From contig UQEY01000012.1 in NCBI GenBank assembly GCA_900540235.1, positions 1 to 46,497 of the forward strand: a DNA stretch of 46,497 bases. Reading direction: 5' to 3'. Below, in pieces: positions 34,548 through 42,570 of the stretch (position 1 is its first letter; each line of letters begins with the position of its first letter). The translations under genes and the position numbers were made by a program. Origin of the DNA: an uncultured Eubacteriales bacterium (GTDB taxonomy: Bacteria > Bacillota > Clostridia > Oscillospirales > Acutalibacteraceae). Below the pieces are notes generated by a model that saw nothing but the letters and a program-made list of their open reading frames with translations, was not told where the DNA came from and ran no database searches.

Positions 34548-35681
34548 TTATTCTTTTTCAACAAAGTTGCCTAAAAATTCAAATTCGGGAAGTTCGTCGG
34601 AAAGAGCACAAATAAGGTCGAGCGTTTCCCCGTCCTTTACGCTTCCGAGAACATCAACATAAAAATAGTAGCTGAAATCACTGTTTTCAATCGGTCTTGA
34701 TTCAAGCTTTGTAAGGTTAAGACCTGCCATAGAAAACCTGCCGAGAACACGGTAAAGCGAACCTGTTTTGTGAGCAAGTGAAAAGATGAGCGAAATTTTT
34801 TGAGCCTCGCTCGGAATTGCAAGTTCCTTTGAAATTACAATAAATCTTGTTGTGTTTTTATTATTGTTTTGAATACCCTTTTTAAGTATTTTAAGACCGT
34901 ATTTTTTTGCCGCAAGTTCAGAGCAGATAACGGCAATATTGTTTTTATCCGATTCGCTTACAAACTTAGCGGCAGCGGCAGTGTTTGAATAAGTAATTCC
35001 CGTAAAATCAAAATTGCGGATAAAATTATCGCACTGCGACAATGCCTGCGGATGGCTGTAAACATCGGTAATATCTTCGTACCTTGTGTCAGGCTTAGCG
35101 CAAAGGCAATGCTCGATTTTTAAATCATATGCGCCGACAACATAAAATCTATACTTCATAATAAGGTCGTACGATTCGTGAACAGAGCCTGCTGTTGAAT
35201 TTTCAACCGGGATAACGCCAAACTTATAATCGCCCCTATTTACTGCTTCAAACACATCTTCAAACCTTTTGTGAAAATGAATATCCGTTTCAGGGAATAA
35301 TTTTTTAGCGGTAACGCCGCTGTATGCGCCGTCAACACCCTGGCACGCAATAGGCTTGCCCTGAGGGTCTAAAGTATCAATTTTAACTGCTTCTTCAATT
35401 TGCGTCCTAAGTTCTTTGCCTCCGCCGATAATTTTATGCTGGAGGGCTCTTGAAGCGTCCATAGTAGCCGCAAATACAGTCTTAATAGTATCGCCGTGCT
35501 TGCCGCATTTAGCCGCAACATCATCAAGAATTTGCTGCTCTCTGTCACTGTTTAAAACAGGCATACCACGCTCGGCTTTATACTTAGCAACCTGCTCCGA
35601 TACACTCATTCTCTTTAAAAGAAGAGGTATGATTTGGTCGTCAATTTCGTCAATTTCTTTTCTCAGTCCTAATAAATCCAT
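34548..35681 (-). CDS. pheA: Bifunctional chorismate mutase/prephenate dehydratase
   Basis: Residues 1-85 are an AroQ-type chorismate mutase (LRKEIDEIDDQIIPLLLKRM, then VAKYKAERGMPV). Residues 105-285 are prephenate dehydratase, with VDGAYSGVTAKKLFP, GVIPVENSTAGSVHESYDL and the catalytic TRF motif (NTTRFIVI). The C-terminal ACT domain (about 293-375) keeps ESRP, part of the phenylalanine-binding site, so feedback inhibition is likely. It makes phenylpyruvate from chorismate. The protein is the last gene of the tyrA-aroB-aroA-aroC-pheA operon, 24 bp after aroC. AAAGGA precedes the start. Confidence 0.96.
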   Translation of the reverse strand: MDLLGLRKEIDEIDDQIIPLLLKRMSVSEQVAKYKAERGMPVLNSDREQQILDDVAAKCGKHGDTIKTVFAATMDASRALQHKIIGGGKELRTQIEEAVKIDTLDPQGKPIACQGVDGAYSGVTAKKLFPETDIHFHKRFEDVFEAVNRGDYKFGVIPVENSTAGSVHESYDLIMKYRFYVVGAYDLKIEHCLCAKPDTRYEDITDVYSHPQALSQCDNFIRNFDFTGITYSNTAAAAKFVSESDKNNIAVICSELAAKKYGLKILKKGIQNNNKNTTRFIVISKELAIPSEAQKISLIFSLAHKTGSLYRVLGRFSMAGLNLTKLESRPIENSDFSYYFYVDVLGSVKDGETLDLICALSDELPEFEFLGNFVEKE

Positions 35682-35705
35682 TTATATTTCCTTTTCACCA
35701 ATAAG

Positions 35706-36779
35706 TTATGCTAATAAATCAAGAAGCGCAAATGCAACAGCGCTTTCAATAACCGGCACTGCCCTTGGCACAATGCACGGGTCATGCCTGCCGTGGATAG
35801 AAAGTTCTTCCTCTTCCATAGTTTGCAAATTAACACTTTTTTGTGCCTTTGCTATTGACGGAGTAGGCTTAATAACCGCCTTAACAACTATTGGCGCACC
35901 GTCTGTCATACCGCCGATAATGCCGCCGTTGTTGTTCTTTTCAACAAAAATTTTGCCGTCTTTAATACTATAAAAATCGTTTGCTTCATATCCTGTCATA
36001 TTTGCAAGCTCAAACCCTGCGCCAAACTCAACGCCCTTAACCGCAGGAACACCGAAAAGTGCACTTGAAATATGACCCTCAACACTTGAAAAAATATTAG
36101 CGCCTATACCGACCGGAAGACCGACAGCCGCACACTCGATAATGCCGCCTACGCTGTCGCCGTCAAGCCTTGCCGTTTCAACCTTTGCTCTCATTTTATC
36201 TTCAACGCTTTCGTCAATAACGGCAAACGCTTTAGAACTGACAGCCGAAAGTTCCTTTGTTTCAATCTTTGCCTTGTCAAAACTATTGTCATAAACACCT
36301 GCGATAGAGAGGATATGCGCACCGACTGTTATACCCTTTTGAGCCAAAATCTGCTTTGCCACTGCGCCTGCAAAAACAAGAGGAGCAGTAAGCCTGCCAC
36401 TGAAATGACCGCCGCCACGAATATCGTTGTTTCCGCCGTATTTTACATAAGCCGGGTAATCGCTGTGCGACGGACGGGGAACAGACATAAGATTAGAATA
36501 ATCTCCGCTTTTGGTATTTGTATTTTCAATAATCATTGCAAGCGGAGCACCTGTGGTAACCCCGTCAAGCACGCCTGAAAGAATATGAGGAATATCCTTT
36601 TCAAGCCTTGGAGTAGCGGTTTTATCCTTGCCCGGAGCACGCCTTGCCATATCAAAATATATTTTATCCATATCAAGCTTAATACCGCTTGGAAGTGAAT
36701 CGATAACGCAACCGATAGCTTCGCCGTGACTTTCGCCGAAAATAGAAAGTTTGATATTATTGCCAAAATTAGAGGACAT
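35706..36779 (-). CDS. aroC: Chorismate synthase
   Basis: This 357-residue FMN-dependent enzyme converts EPSP to chorismate. FGESHGEAIGCVIDSLPSG, RRAPG and GRLTAPLVFAGAVAKQIL are family signatures, and HGRHDPCIVPRAVPV is the C-terminal one. The start is ATG 36779, with GGAGGT 8 nt upstream; both lie within the last codons of aroA, so the genes overlap by 11 bp and are probably translationally coupled. An upstream in-frame start at 36812 would add 11 residues and has no ribosome site. Confidence 0.97.
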   Translation of the reverse strand: MSSNFGNNIKLSIFGESHGEAIGCVIDSLPSGIKLDMDKIYFDMARRAPGKDKTATPRLEKDIPHILSGVLDGVTTGAPLAMIIENTNTKSGDYSNLMSVPRPSHSDYPAYVKYGGNNDIRGGGHFSGRLTAPLVFAGAVAKQILAQKGITVGAHILSIAGVYDNSFDKAKIETKELSAVSSKAFAVIDESVEDKMRAKVETARLDGDSVGGIIECAAVGLPVGIGANIFSSVEGHISSALFGVPAVKGVEFGAGFELANMTGYEANDFYSIKDGKIFVEKNNNGGIIGGMTDGAPIVVKAVIKPTPSIAKAQKSVNLQTMEEEELSIHGRHDPCIVPRAVPVIESAVAFALLDLLA

Positions 36780-37968
36780 CAGCTTTACCTCCGAGTTTAT
36801 TATAATCGTCAAAAAATGACGGATAAGACTTATTTATACTTTGGGCATCATCAATTTCACAGCCGCCTATATTCATCATCGCAACCGAAAAAGCCATAAC
36901 AATTCTATGGTCATTATAGCCTTTAAGCTTAGCCTGATGAAGCATTTTTCCGCCGTTTATAATCATACCGTCCTGCGTTTGCTCAACATCAACGCCAAGC
37001 TGTTTAAGGTTATAAACCACGCTCTCAATTCTGTCAGATTCTTTATATCTGAGCCTTTGAGCGCCTTTAATTACCGTTTCACCGTTTGCAAATGCAGCAA
37101 GAACGGCAATGGCAGGGACTAAATCGGGAATATCCGTTGCGTCAACAACTGCACCGTGAAGTTCGCTTTTAGTTGCGGTTACACCGTTTTCATCCACAGT
37201 AATATTGCCGCCGAATTTCCTTATAACATCAACTATTGCCTTGTCGCCCTGAGTTGAATTAAGGTCAAGCCCTTTAACCGTAACACTGCCGTTAATTGCA
37301 CCGGCAACAAGGTAAAAAGCAGAGTGCGACCAATCGCCCTCAACAATATAATCTTGAACTTTATATTTTTGGTTACCCTTAATAAGGTAGCCGAAATCTG
37401 TTTCTTTAACATTCACTCCGTAGTCAGCCATAACCTTAATTGTCATATCAACATAAGGCTTTGACTGCAATGGGGTTTTGAGTACAACTGCGCTGTCGCC
37501 GTCAACTACGCTTAAAGCCAAAAGCAAACCGGTAATATACTGGCTTGAAACATTGCCGTTAACTTCGTAATTGCCGCATTTAAGTTTGCCGCTTATATGA
37601 GCGGGAAGATAGCCGTTTGACTTAATATCAACGCCGTGAAGCGGTAAAAGGGTAAGATATTCGCCGATAGGACGGGTAAGCAAACTGCCCTGACCGACAA
37701 AAGTTACCTCCTTGCCGAGTGCACCTGCAACAGGTATCATAAATCTTAAAGTTGAACCGCTTTCAATCGAATTAAGCGTATTTTCACCAGCTTTAAGTGA
37801 ATTTATCATACCTACCGTTGCTGCCATATCGTTTGAGCTAATCATCGGTTTTACGCTTCCCCCACCAGAAAGGTAAGAACAGATAAGCGCTCTGTGAGCA
37901 ACGCTCTTTGACGGTGGCACAACCACTTCGCCGTTAAAAATTGATTTTTCTATCTTTGCTGTACTCAT
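36769..37968 (-). CDS. aroA: EPSP synthase (3-phosphoshikimate 1-carboxyvinyltransferase)
   Basis: This 399-residue enzyme joins PEP to shikimate 3-phosphate. Signatures are PPSKSVAHRALICSYLSGG near the N-terminus, RYKESDRIES, and DHRIVMAFSVA near the C-terminus, from two related alpha-beta domains. The start at 37968 has TGGAGAA 5-6 nt upstream; an in-frame ATG at 37992 would run back into aroB. It follows aroB by 10 bp. No shikimate kinase gene is present in the window, so the step before it is encoded elsewhere. Confidence 0.97.
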   Translation of the reverse strand: MSTAKIEKSIFNGEVVVPPSKSVAHRALICSYLSGGGSVKPMISSNDMAATVGMINSLKAGENTLNSIESGSTLRFMIPVAGALGKEVTFVGQGSLLTRPIGEYLTLLPLHGVDIKSNGYLPAHISGKLKCGNYEVNGNVSSQYITGLLLALSVVDGDSAVVLKTPLQSKPYVDMTIKVMADYGVNVKETDFGYLIKGNQKYKVQDYIVEGDWSHSAFYLVAGAINGSVTVKGLDLNSTQGDKAIVDVIRKFGGNITVDENGVTATKSELHGAVVDATDIPDLVPAIAVLAAFANGETVIKGAQRLRYKESDRIESVVYNLKQLGVDVEQTQDGMIINGGKMLHQAKLKGYNDHRIVMAFSVAMMNIGGCEIDDAQSINKSYPSFFDDYNKLGGKADVL

Positions 37969-37978
37969 TATTTCTCCA

Positions 37979-39037
37979 TTATTCAATGCCAAAGGTTTTG
38001 TTTATATCTTCATACTTAATAGGGTTAATAAAGCTTGAACCTATCTTATTTATCATAACAAATTTAATTCCCGTGCCGGTTCTCTTTTTGTCGCCGTTCA
38101 TAGCAGAAATTATTTCTTTGTCTGTGTGAGTATCGCTTATTTTAAGGTCATTTTTTTCAAGAACTTTTATAAGCCTGTCAGTCGTACCCTTTTCGGTAAT
38201 GCCGAGATTTTCGCCGGCTCTTGTTATCATAACCATACCGATTGCAACTGCTTCGCCGTGGCTCACTGTTTCAAAATTCCAAAGCTTTTCAATAGCGTGA
38301 CCGCAAGTGTGACCGAAATTAAGAAGTGCACGCTCACCGTGTTCCTTTTCGTCATTTTCAACCACTTGCCTTTTAATGCTCACGCACTCGGTAATAATTT
38401 CGGTAAGGTTATCCTTAACATCGCCGCTCTCAAGCTTTTCAAAAAGAGAAGCCGACTTTATGCAGCCATACTTAATAACCTCGCCCATACCGTCGCTAAA
38501 AAAGTGAGGCGACAGAGTTTTAAGCACATCCGGGTCAATGATTACAAGCGAAGGCTGGTGAAACGCACCGCAAAGGTTTTTACCCTGCGGCAAATCAACT
38601 GCAGTTTTACCGCCGACTGAGGAATCAACCTGAGCAAGAAGTGAAGTAGGAATTTGGACAAATTTAATTCCTCTTAAAAATACGGAAGCCGCAAAACCGA
38701 CCATATCGCCGCAAACACCGCCGCCGAGTGCAACCGCACCGTCCTCACGGGTAAGCTCATTTTCTGCCATAAATTCGACTATTTTAATTAGTTCGCTCGT
38801 ATTTTTGCTTGCTTCACCGGCTTTAAAAATATATGTAAATACTTTGTAGCCCTCATTTTCAAGCTGATTTTTTATATTATCGCCGTAAAGCGGGTAAACA
38901 TTTGTATCGCTTATAAGCGCAATTTTTTTCCCTTTTAATACAGTTTTTGTAAGCTCGCCGACTTTTGAAAGAAGTCCGTTTACAATATATATTTCGCTGA
39001 GGCTTTTATCGCTTACATCTACGCAAAGTTTAGTCAT
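37979..39037 (-). CDS. aroB: 3-dehydroquinate synthase
   Basis: This 352-residue NAD- and metal-dependent enzyme closes the ring of DAHP in the second step of the shikimate pathway. Family motifs are GGGVCGDMVGFAASVFLRGI, IPTSLLAQVDSSVGGKTAVD, NFGHTCGHAIE (zinc His) and SHGEAVAIGM. GAGGA precedes the start. Its ATG shares one base with the tyrA stop codon (TAATG), a sign of coupling. It sits second in the operon. Confidence 0.97.
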   Translation of the reverse strand: MTKLCVDVSDKSLSEIYIVNGLLSKVGELTKTVLKGKKIALISDTNVYPLYGDNIKNQLENEGYKVFTYIFKAGEASKNTSELIKIVEFMAENELTREDGAVALGGGVCGDMVGFAASVFLRGIKFVQIPTSLLAQVDSSVGGKTAVDLPQGKNLCGAFHQPSLVIIDPDVLKTLSPHFFSDGMGEVIKYGCIKSASLFEKLESGDVKDNLTEIITECVSIKRQVVENDEKEHGERALLNFGHTCGHAIEKLWNFETVSHGEAVAIGMVMITRAGENLGITEKGTTDRLIKVLEKNDLKISDTHTDKEIISAMNGDKKRTGTGIKFVMINKIGSSFINPIKYEDINKTFGIE

Positions 39038-39864
39038 TATCCAATTTCCTCTTTAATCTTATTACCCTTTTGCATCAAGGCACGAAGTTCATTTTCATCC
39101 TCATTAACAATGCAATATTTAAACTTCATAAGGTTTGAAACGAGGTCGTCAATCTCACGAACAAGAGGCTCCTTATTGTCAATAAAGAGTTGCGTCCACA
39201 TATCCGCATTGATTCTTGCAACACGGCTGACATCACGATAAGAACCTGCCGAATAACCTGCGTGATAAGGTGCAAGAGGTGAAAGAACATATGAGCACGC
39301 AAGCACATGAGCAATCTGAGAAGTGAAAGCAATCATTTCATCGTGGTGCTCCGGAGTTGTAACAACAGTGCGTGCAAAACCCATTTCCTGAGCCAAGCCG
39401 ACAAGAGCGTCGGAAATATAACGAGGGATATTGTCCGTCGGTGTACAGATAAAAGAAGCGTTATCAAATAGAGTATCAAGCGAATTATCGTAACCGCTCA
39501 CTTCCCTGCCTGCCATTGGGTGAGCACCGACAAAATAAAAATCAAAATCTTGCTTTTCAAGTTCACGACAAATCTTAGTTTTAATACCGCAGGAATCGGT
39601 AACAATACTGTTTTTCTTGAATAGATTTTTATGTTCTTCAATAAATGGGCAAATAGCTTTTGGATAAAAATTGACGATTGTTACATCTGCCTTTGGCATT
39701 AGCTGTTCAAGCTCACCCGTTTCGTCAATTACACCGTCATCAAGCGCACGCTCGGCAACGGAACCGGTTCTGTTCCAACCCATAATGTGATGTTTTGTGT
39801 TTTTCTTTAATGTTTTTGCAAGGCTCGCACCGATAAGACCAAGCCCACAGACCAAAATATTCAT
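39037..39864 (-). CDS. tyrA: Prephenate dehydrogenase
   Basis: This 275-residue enzyme has an N-terminal NAD-binding Rossmann motif GLGLIGASLAKTL and the prephenate-binding block HPMAGREVSGYDNS. A helical dimerisation domain (SQIAHVLACSYVLSP) follows. It oxidises and decarboxylates prephenate to hydroxyphenylpyruvate for tyrosine synthesis. No ACT domain is fused, unlike longer Bacillus-type forms, so tyrosine feedback through that domain is absent. The start at 39864 has GGAAGTG upstream; an ATG at 39882 would add six residues and lacks a ribosome site. It is the first gene of the aromatic operon, about 25 nt after the predicted transcription start, too close for a T-box or attenuator. Confidence 0.93.
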   Translation of the reverse strand: MNILVCGLGLIGASLAKTLKKNTKHHIMGWNRTGSVAERALDDGVIDETGELEQLMPKADVTIVNFYPKAICPFIEEHKNLFKKNSIVTDSCGIKTKICRELEKQDFDFYFVGAHPMAGREVSGYDNSLDTLFDNASFICTPTDNIPRYISDALVGLAQEMGFARTVVTTPEHHDEMIAFTSQIAHVLACSYVLSPLAPYHAGYSAGSYRDVSRVARINADMWTQLFIDNKEPLVREIDDLVSNLMKFKYCIVNEDENELRALMQKGNKIKEEIG

Positions 39865-39896
39865 AAGCCCACTTCCAGACATAGATAATTACTTTA

Positions 39897-39925
39897 ATAA
39901 TAATATATAACTTATAATATGTCAA
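39897..39925 (-). promoter_or_regulatory. Promoter of the aromatic amino acid operon
   Basis: On the minus strand TTGACA (39920-39925) and TATTAT (39897-39902) are separated by exactly 17 bp. Transcription would start near 39889, about 25 nt before tyrA. An AT-rich stretch lies upstream of the -35 box. Confidence 0.75.
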
Positions 39926-39940
39926 ATGCATTTGTCATAT
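39917..39940. promoter_or_regulatory. Near-palindromic putative operator over the -35 box
   Basis: This is a 24-bp inverted repeat with arms ATATG and CATAT, a perfect 12-bp core CAAATGCATTTG, and one mismatched pair on each side. It covers the -35 hexamer of the aromatic operon promoter (about -28 to -51). A repressor, or an activator acting at the -35 box, could bind here. I recognise no known regulator site. Confidence 0.55.
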
Positions 39941-40034
39941 TTTAGGATAATTTATAAATTTGTAATAATATTTTGTGATTAATGATGAAGTTAGAAATTA
40001 TAGTTTGCATCGTCACAAACTCCGTATCATTCGT

Positions 40035-40069
40035 GACGAATTTCATAATTATTTGATTTGAAATTCGTC
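40035..40069. repeat. Inverted repeat (11-bp arms)
   Basis: GACGAATTTCA (40035-40045) pairs perfectly with TGAAATTCGTC (40059-40069) over a 13-nt loop. It is the first of several palindromes packed between the divergent tyrA and 40370 promoters. No gene is seen in 39865-40369. Confidence 0.65.
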
Positions 40070-40086
40070 CCTAATTCGCTTCGTTG

Positions 40087-40136
40087 CTCCTCCTTTTCAA
40101 AATTTGTCGTACAGTGGTGCGTCAAATTTTGTGGAG
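40087..40136. repeat. Long imperfect palindrome
   Basis: CAAAATTTG (40098-40106) and CAAATTTTG (40123-40131) form the outer stem. After one T-T mismatch, CGTAC pairs with GTGCG (one G-T pair) around the loop AGTG. CTCC/GGAG flank it at 40087-40090 and 40133-40136. It may be part of the same inserted element as the adjacent repeats. Confidence 0.6.
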
Positions 40137-40170
40137 AAAAAGGTTGACGGCTTTCAGCCACATTATAGTT

Positions 40171-40280
40171 TTTCTCTCCCTCAGTCAACAAAGTTGACAG
40201 CTCCCTCGTCAGAGGGAGCCGAGTTTTCTTGCTTCCCTCTGATGAGGGAAGTGGCGGCTTCGCCGTCGATAGGAGAGAAA
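40171..40280. repeat. MITE-like palindromic element with terminal inverted repeats
   Basis: This 110-bp element is bounded by TTTCTCTCC (40171-40179) and GGAGAGAAA (40272-40280). Inside are four hairpins: GTCAAC/GTTGAC (40184-40198), CTCCCTC/GAGGGAG (40201-40218), CTTCCCTC/GAGGGAAG (40232-40251) and GGCGGC/GCCGTC (40253-40267). It closely resembles a short repeat with CTCCCTC-GTCA-GAGGGAG text that I recall as common in gut Clostridia. It carries no gene. No clear target-site duplication is seen. Confidence 0.75.
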
Positions 40281-40310
40281 CCAATGTTAAGATAAACAAT
40301 AATTTATATG

Positions 40311-40339
40311 TTGATTAAATGTATAGATTATAGTATAAT
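40311..40339 (+). promoter_or_regulatory. Promoter of the three-TM protein gene
   Basis: TTGATT (40311-40316) and TATAAT (40334-40339) are 17 bp apart. The leader is about 24 nt. The -35 box starts 31 bp after the right end of the palindromic element. Confidence 0.7.
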
Positions 40340-40369
40340 AATTAAACTATCTTAGAATGGAGTTTGATT

Positions 40370-42244
40370 ATGAGCGAAAAAATCCCTAATATGGATTATG
40401 ATGCCGATGAGGTTATCAATGAATTCAAAGAAAAAATAAAATGGCCTAAAAGTGACGAAGTAACAGCTATTGTTAAGCCGTCAAAAGTGCCGCTTCGTAT
40501 TCTTATTTCACTTCTTATTACAGCAGTTGTTGGCGGCGGTGCATACTATATGATGCTTCCGGCACTCAACTTTAAAGACACGCAGATGTATCTTTTCTTG
40601 CTTTTGCTTGTTGCTGTATTTATGGTTAGCTTTGCACTTGTTTGCAGAGCCAATAAGAAGATTGAAAGAAAAGAATATGTTAAGAAAAAATCTTTAGTTC
40701 CTATTATTATTGCCGGTGTGCTTGTAGTTATTATGGCAGTCGGTTATGTAAGCGGTGTAACTCTTTTCCGTGCTAAGTCATATAGCGAACTTTTAACTGT
40801 AAACGACGGCAATTTTGAGGAAGATTTTAAAGATATCAGTTATGACAAAGTGCCGAGGCTTGACGCAAAGCGTGCTCACGCACTTGCCGACCAACAGTTA
40901 GGCTCACTTGAAGCGTATAAGAGCCAGTATGTTGTGTCCGAAAATTCAACTCAAATTAACTACAGAAATACTCCTTGCAGAGTTGCATACCTTCAGTATG
41001 CCGATTTCTTTAAATGGATGAACAACACAAAAGACGGTACTCCTGCATATATGCTTATTGACCTTGTAAGCCAAAAGGTTACTGCCGTTAACTGTGTTGA
41101 CAAGTTTGGCGAAGGCATAAAGTATTCACCGGCAGAGCTTTTTAATGAAAAGCTTATCCGTCATCTTCGTTTTCAGTATCCGACCGAGCTTCTTGATACT
41201 CCTAATTTTGAAATTGACGACGATATGCACCCATATTGGATAACAGCCGTGCTTGATAAGACAATCGGTCTTTACGGCGGTACAGATGTTAAGGGCGCAA
41301 TCATTACCGACGCATTAAGCGGTGAAAGCAAATACTACGATATTGAAACAGTTAAAAACGACAGTAAACTTAACTGGATAGATGTTGTTTACAGCGAATC
41401 ACTCGTACTTGAGCAGTATAACTACCACGGTAAGCTTCAAAACGGTTTTTGGAACTCAATTATTTTCCAAAATGATGTTAATATTGCTTCTTCCGGCAGC
41501 GGCAACATTGCTATGGATGATGATGTTTGGGTATTCACAGGTGTAACATCTGCCGAAAGTGATACTTCTAACTTCGGTTTCATCCTTGTTAACCAGCGTA
41601 CAAAGGATGCAAGATACTACAAGAGCGCAGGTGCAACGGAGCTTTCTGCTCAGCAATCTGCAACCGACGCAGTTCAAAACTACGGCTACCAGGCAACATT
41701 CCCTATTTTGCTCGGCATTGACGGCAACCCGACCTACTTTATGTCGCTTTATGGTGACAGTAACACTGTTAAGGGCTATGCGTTTGTAAGCCTTAAAGAT
41801 AAAACGGTTGTAGGCTCAGGTCTGCTTGATACAGCTAAGAGTGATGCAAAGGCGCTCAATGACGCACTTGACAGTTATATTGACGCTCTTAAAGAAAAAG
41901 GTATTGCGGATGATGTTGACAAGTCAAACATCATTGTTGACGAAAGCAAAATCAATGCTGAAAACGGTGTGACAGAGGAAACTGCCGACAGCAACACAGA
42001 GCAGACAACAACTGCCGACACTTCTTCATCGGCTAAAACCGTAACCGGTACAGTTGACGATATCAAAACAAGCGTTAACGAGGGTAACTCAGTTTACTAT
42101 CTTGAAGTAAACGGCAAGTATTACTATATCAATGTAGGCGACTGTATGGAAGTATTGCTTATCAATAAGGGCGATACGGTTGAAATTACAACCGACGGCG
42201 GCAGCGGTAAATTTATCGAGGCTAAAAATGTAACGGTTAAATAA
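40370..42244 (+). CDS. Large three-TM membrane protein of unknown function
   Basis: This 624-residue protein has a cytoplasmic N-terminus of about 40 residues, then three membrane helices at about 43-65, 72-95 and 110-132. A large domain of some 400 residues follows, probably extracellular. It contains conserved-looking text such as YRNTPCRVAYLQYADFFKWMNN, RHLRFQYPTELLDTPNFEIDDD and GATELSAQQSATDAVQNYGYQATFP. A Ser/Thr-rich acidic linker (about 530-555) precedes a small C-terminal beta domain (TVDDIKTSVNEGNSVYYLEV). I recall similar unnamed proteins in other Firmicutes but no established function. The start at 40370 has GGAG 7 nt upstream; the TTG at 40364 is less likely. It has its own promoter and terminator. 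Confidence 0.8.
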   Translation: MSEKIPNMDYDADEVINEFKEKIKWPKSDEVTAIVKPSKVPLRILISLLITAVVGGGAYYMMLPALNFKDTQMYLFLLLLVAVFMVSFALVCRANKKIERKEYVKKKSLVPIIIAGVLVVIMAVGYVSGVTLFRAKSYSELLTVNDGNFEEDFKDISYDKVPRLDAKRAHALADQQLGSLEAYKSQYVVSENSTQINYRNTPCRVAYLQYADFFKWMNNTKDGTPAYMLIDLVSQKVTAVNCVDKFGEGIKYSPAELFNEKLIRHLRFQYPTELLDTPNFEIDDDMHPYWITAVLDKTIGLYGGTDVKGAIITDALSGESKYYDIETVKNDSKLNWIDVVYSESLVLEQYNYHGKLQNGFWNSIIFQNDVNIASSGSGNIAMDDDVWVFTGVTSAESDTSNFGFILVNQRTKDARYYKSAGATELSAQQSATDAVQNYGYQATFPILLGIDGNPTYFMSLYGDSNTVKGYAFVSLKDKTVVGSGLLDTAKSDAKALNDALDSYIDALKEKGIADDVDKSNIIVDESKINAENGVTEETADSNTEQTTTADTSSSAKTVTGTVDDIKTSVNEGNSVYYLEVNGKYYYINVGDCMEVLLINKGDTVEITTDGGSGKFIEAKNVTVK

Positions 42245-42298
42245 TCTATTAAAAAACATGGGCAAACTCGGTTACCCGTACAATAAATTTTAATTTTA

Positions 42299-42329
42299 TG
42301 CGTACAACTTCGGTTGTGCGCATTTTTTA
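42299..42329 (+). terminator. Intrinsic terminator after the three-TM protein gene
   Basis: TGCGTACAAC pairs with GTTGTGCGCA (one T-G pair) across a stable TTCG tetraloop, followed by TTTTTTAT. It lies 54 bp after the stop codon. Confidence 0.92.
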
Positions 42330-42535
42330 TATTTTTGACCCGTAAATTATTTTTTTCAAATTTGGTGTTTAATATAATTACAAAATTAATTTTCGCAGGA
42401 AATAAAGATGGATAAAATCAGCTCGGAATAACTTTTTAAATCTTGTGCAGATTTAACGAAATTTGATAAATTATTTTGTAAAAAGTAACAAAATTAAAAA
42501 AGCTGAAAAATTCTAAAAAAATTATTAAAAAAAGG

Positions 42536-42564
42536 TTGACAAGCAGGTGCTTTTAATATATAAT
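42536..42564 (+). promoter_or_regulatory. Perfect consensus promoter of the S10 ribosomal operon
   Basis: TTGACA (42536-42541) and TATAAT (42559-42564) match the sigma-A consensus fully with a 17-bp spacer. The region just upstream is an A/T-tract-rich stretch resembling an UP element. It fits a strongly expressed operon. The start would be near 42571. Confidence 0.88.
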
Positions 42565-42570
42565 AAACGA

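Noticed and set aside
40027..40299. 90-codon open frame in the palindromic region
   Set aside because: It runs through the inverted repeats, shows no protein-like composition and has no ribosome site.
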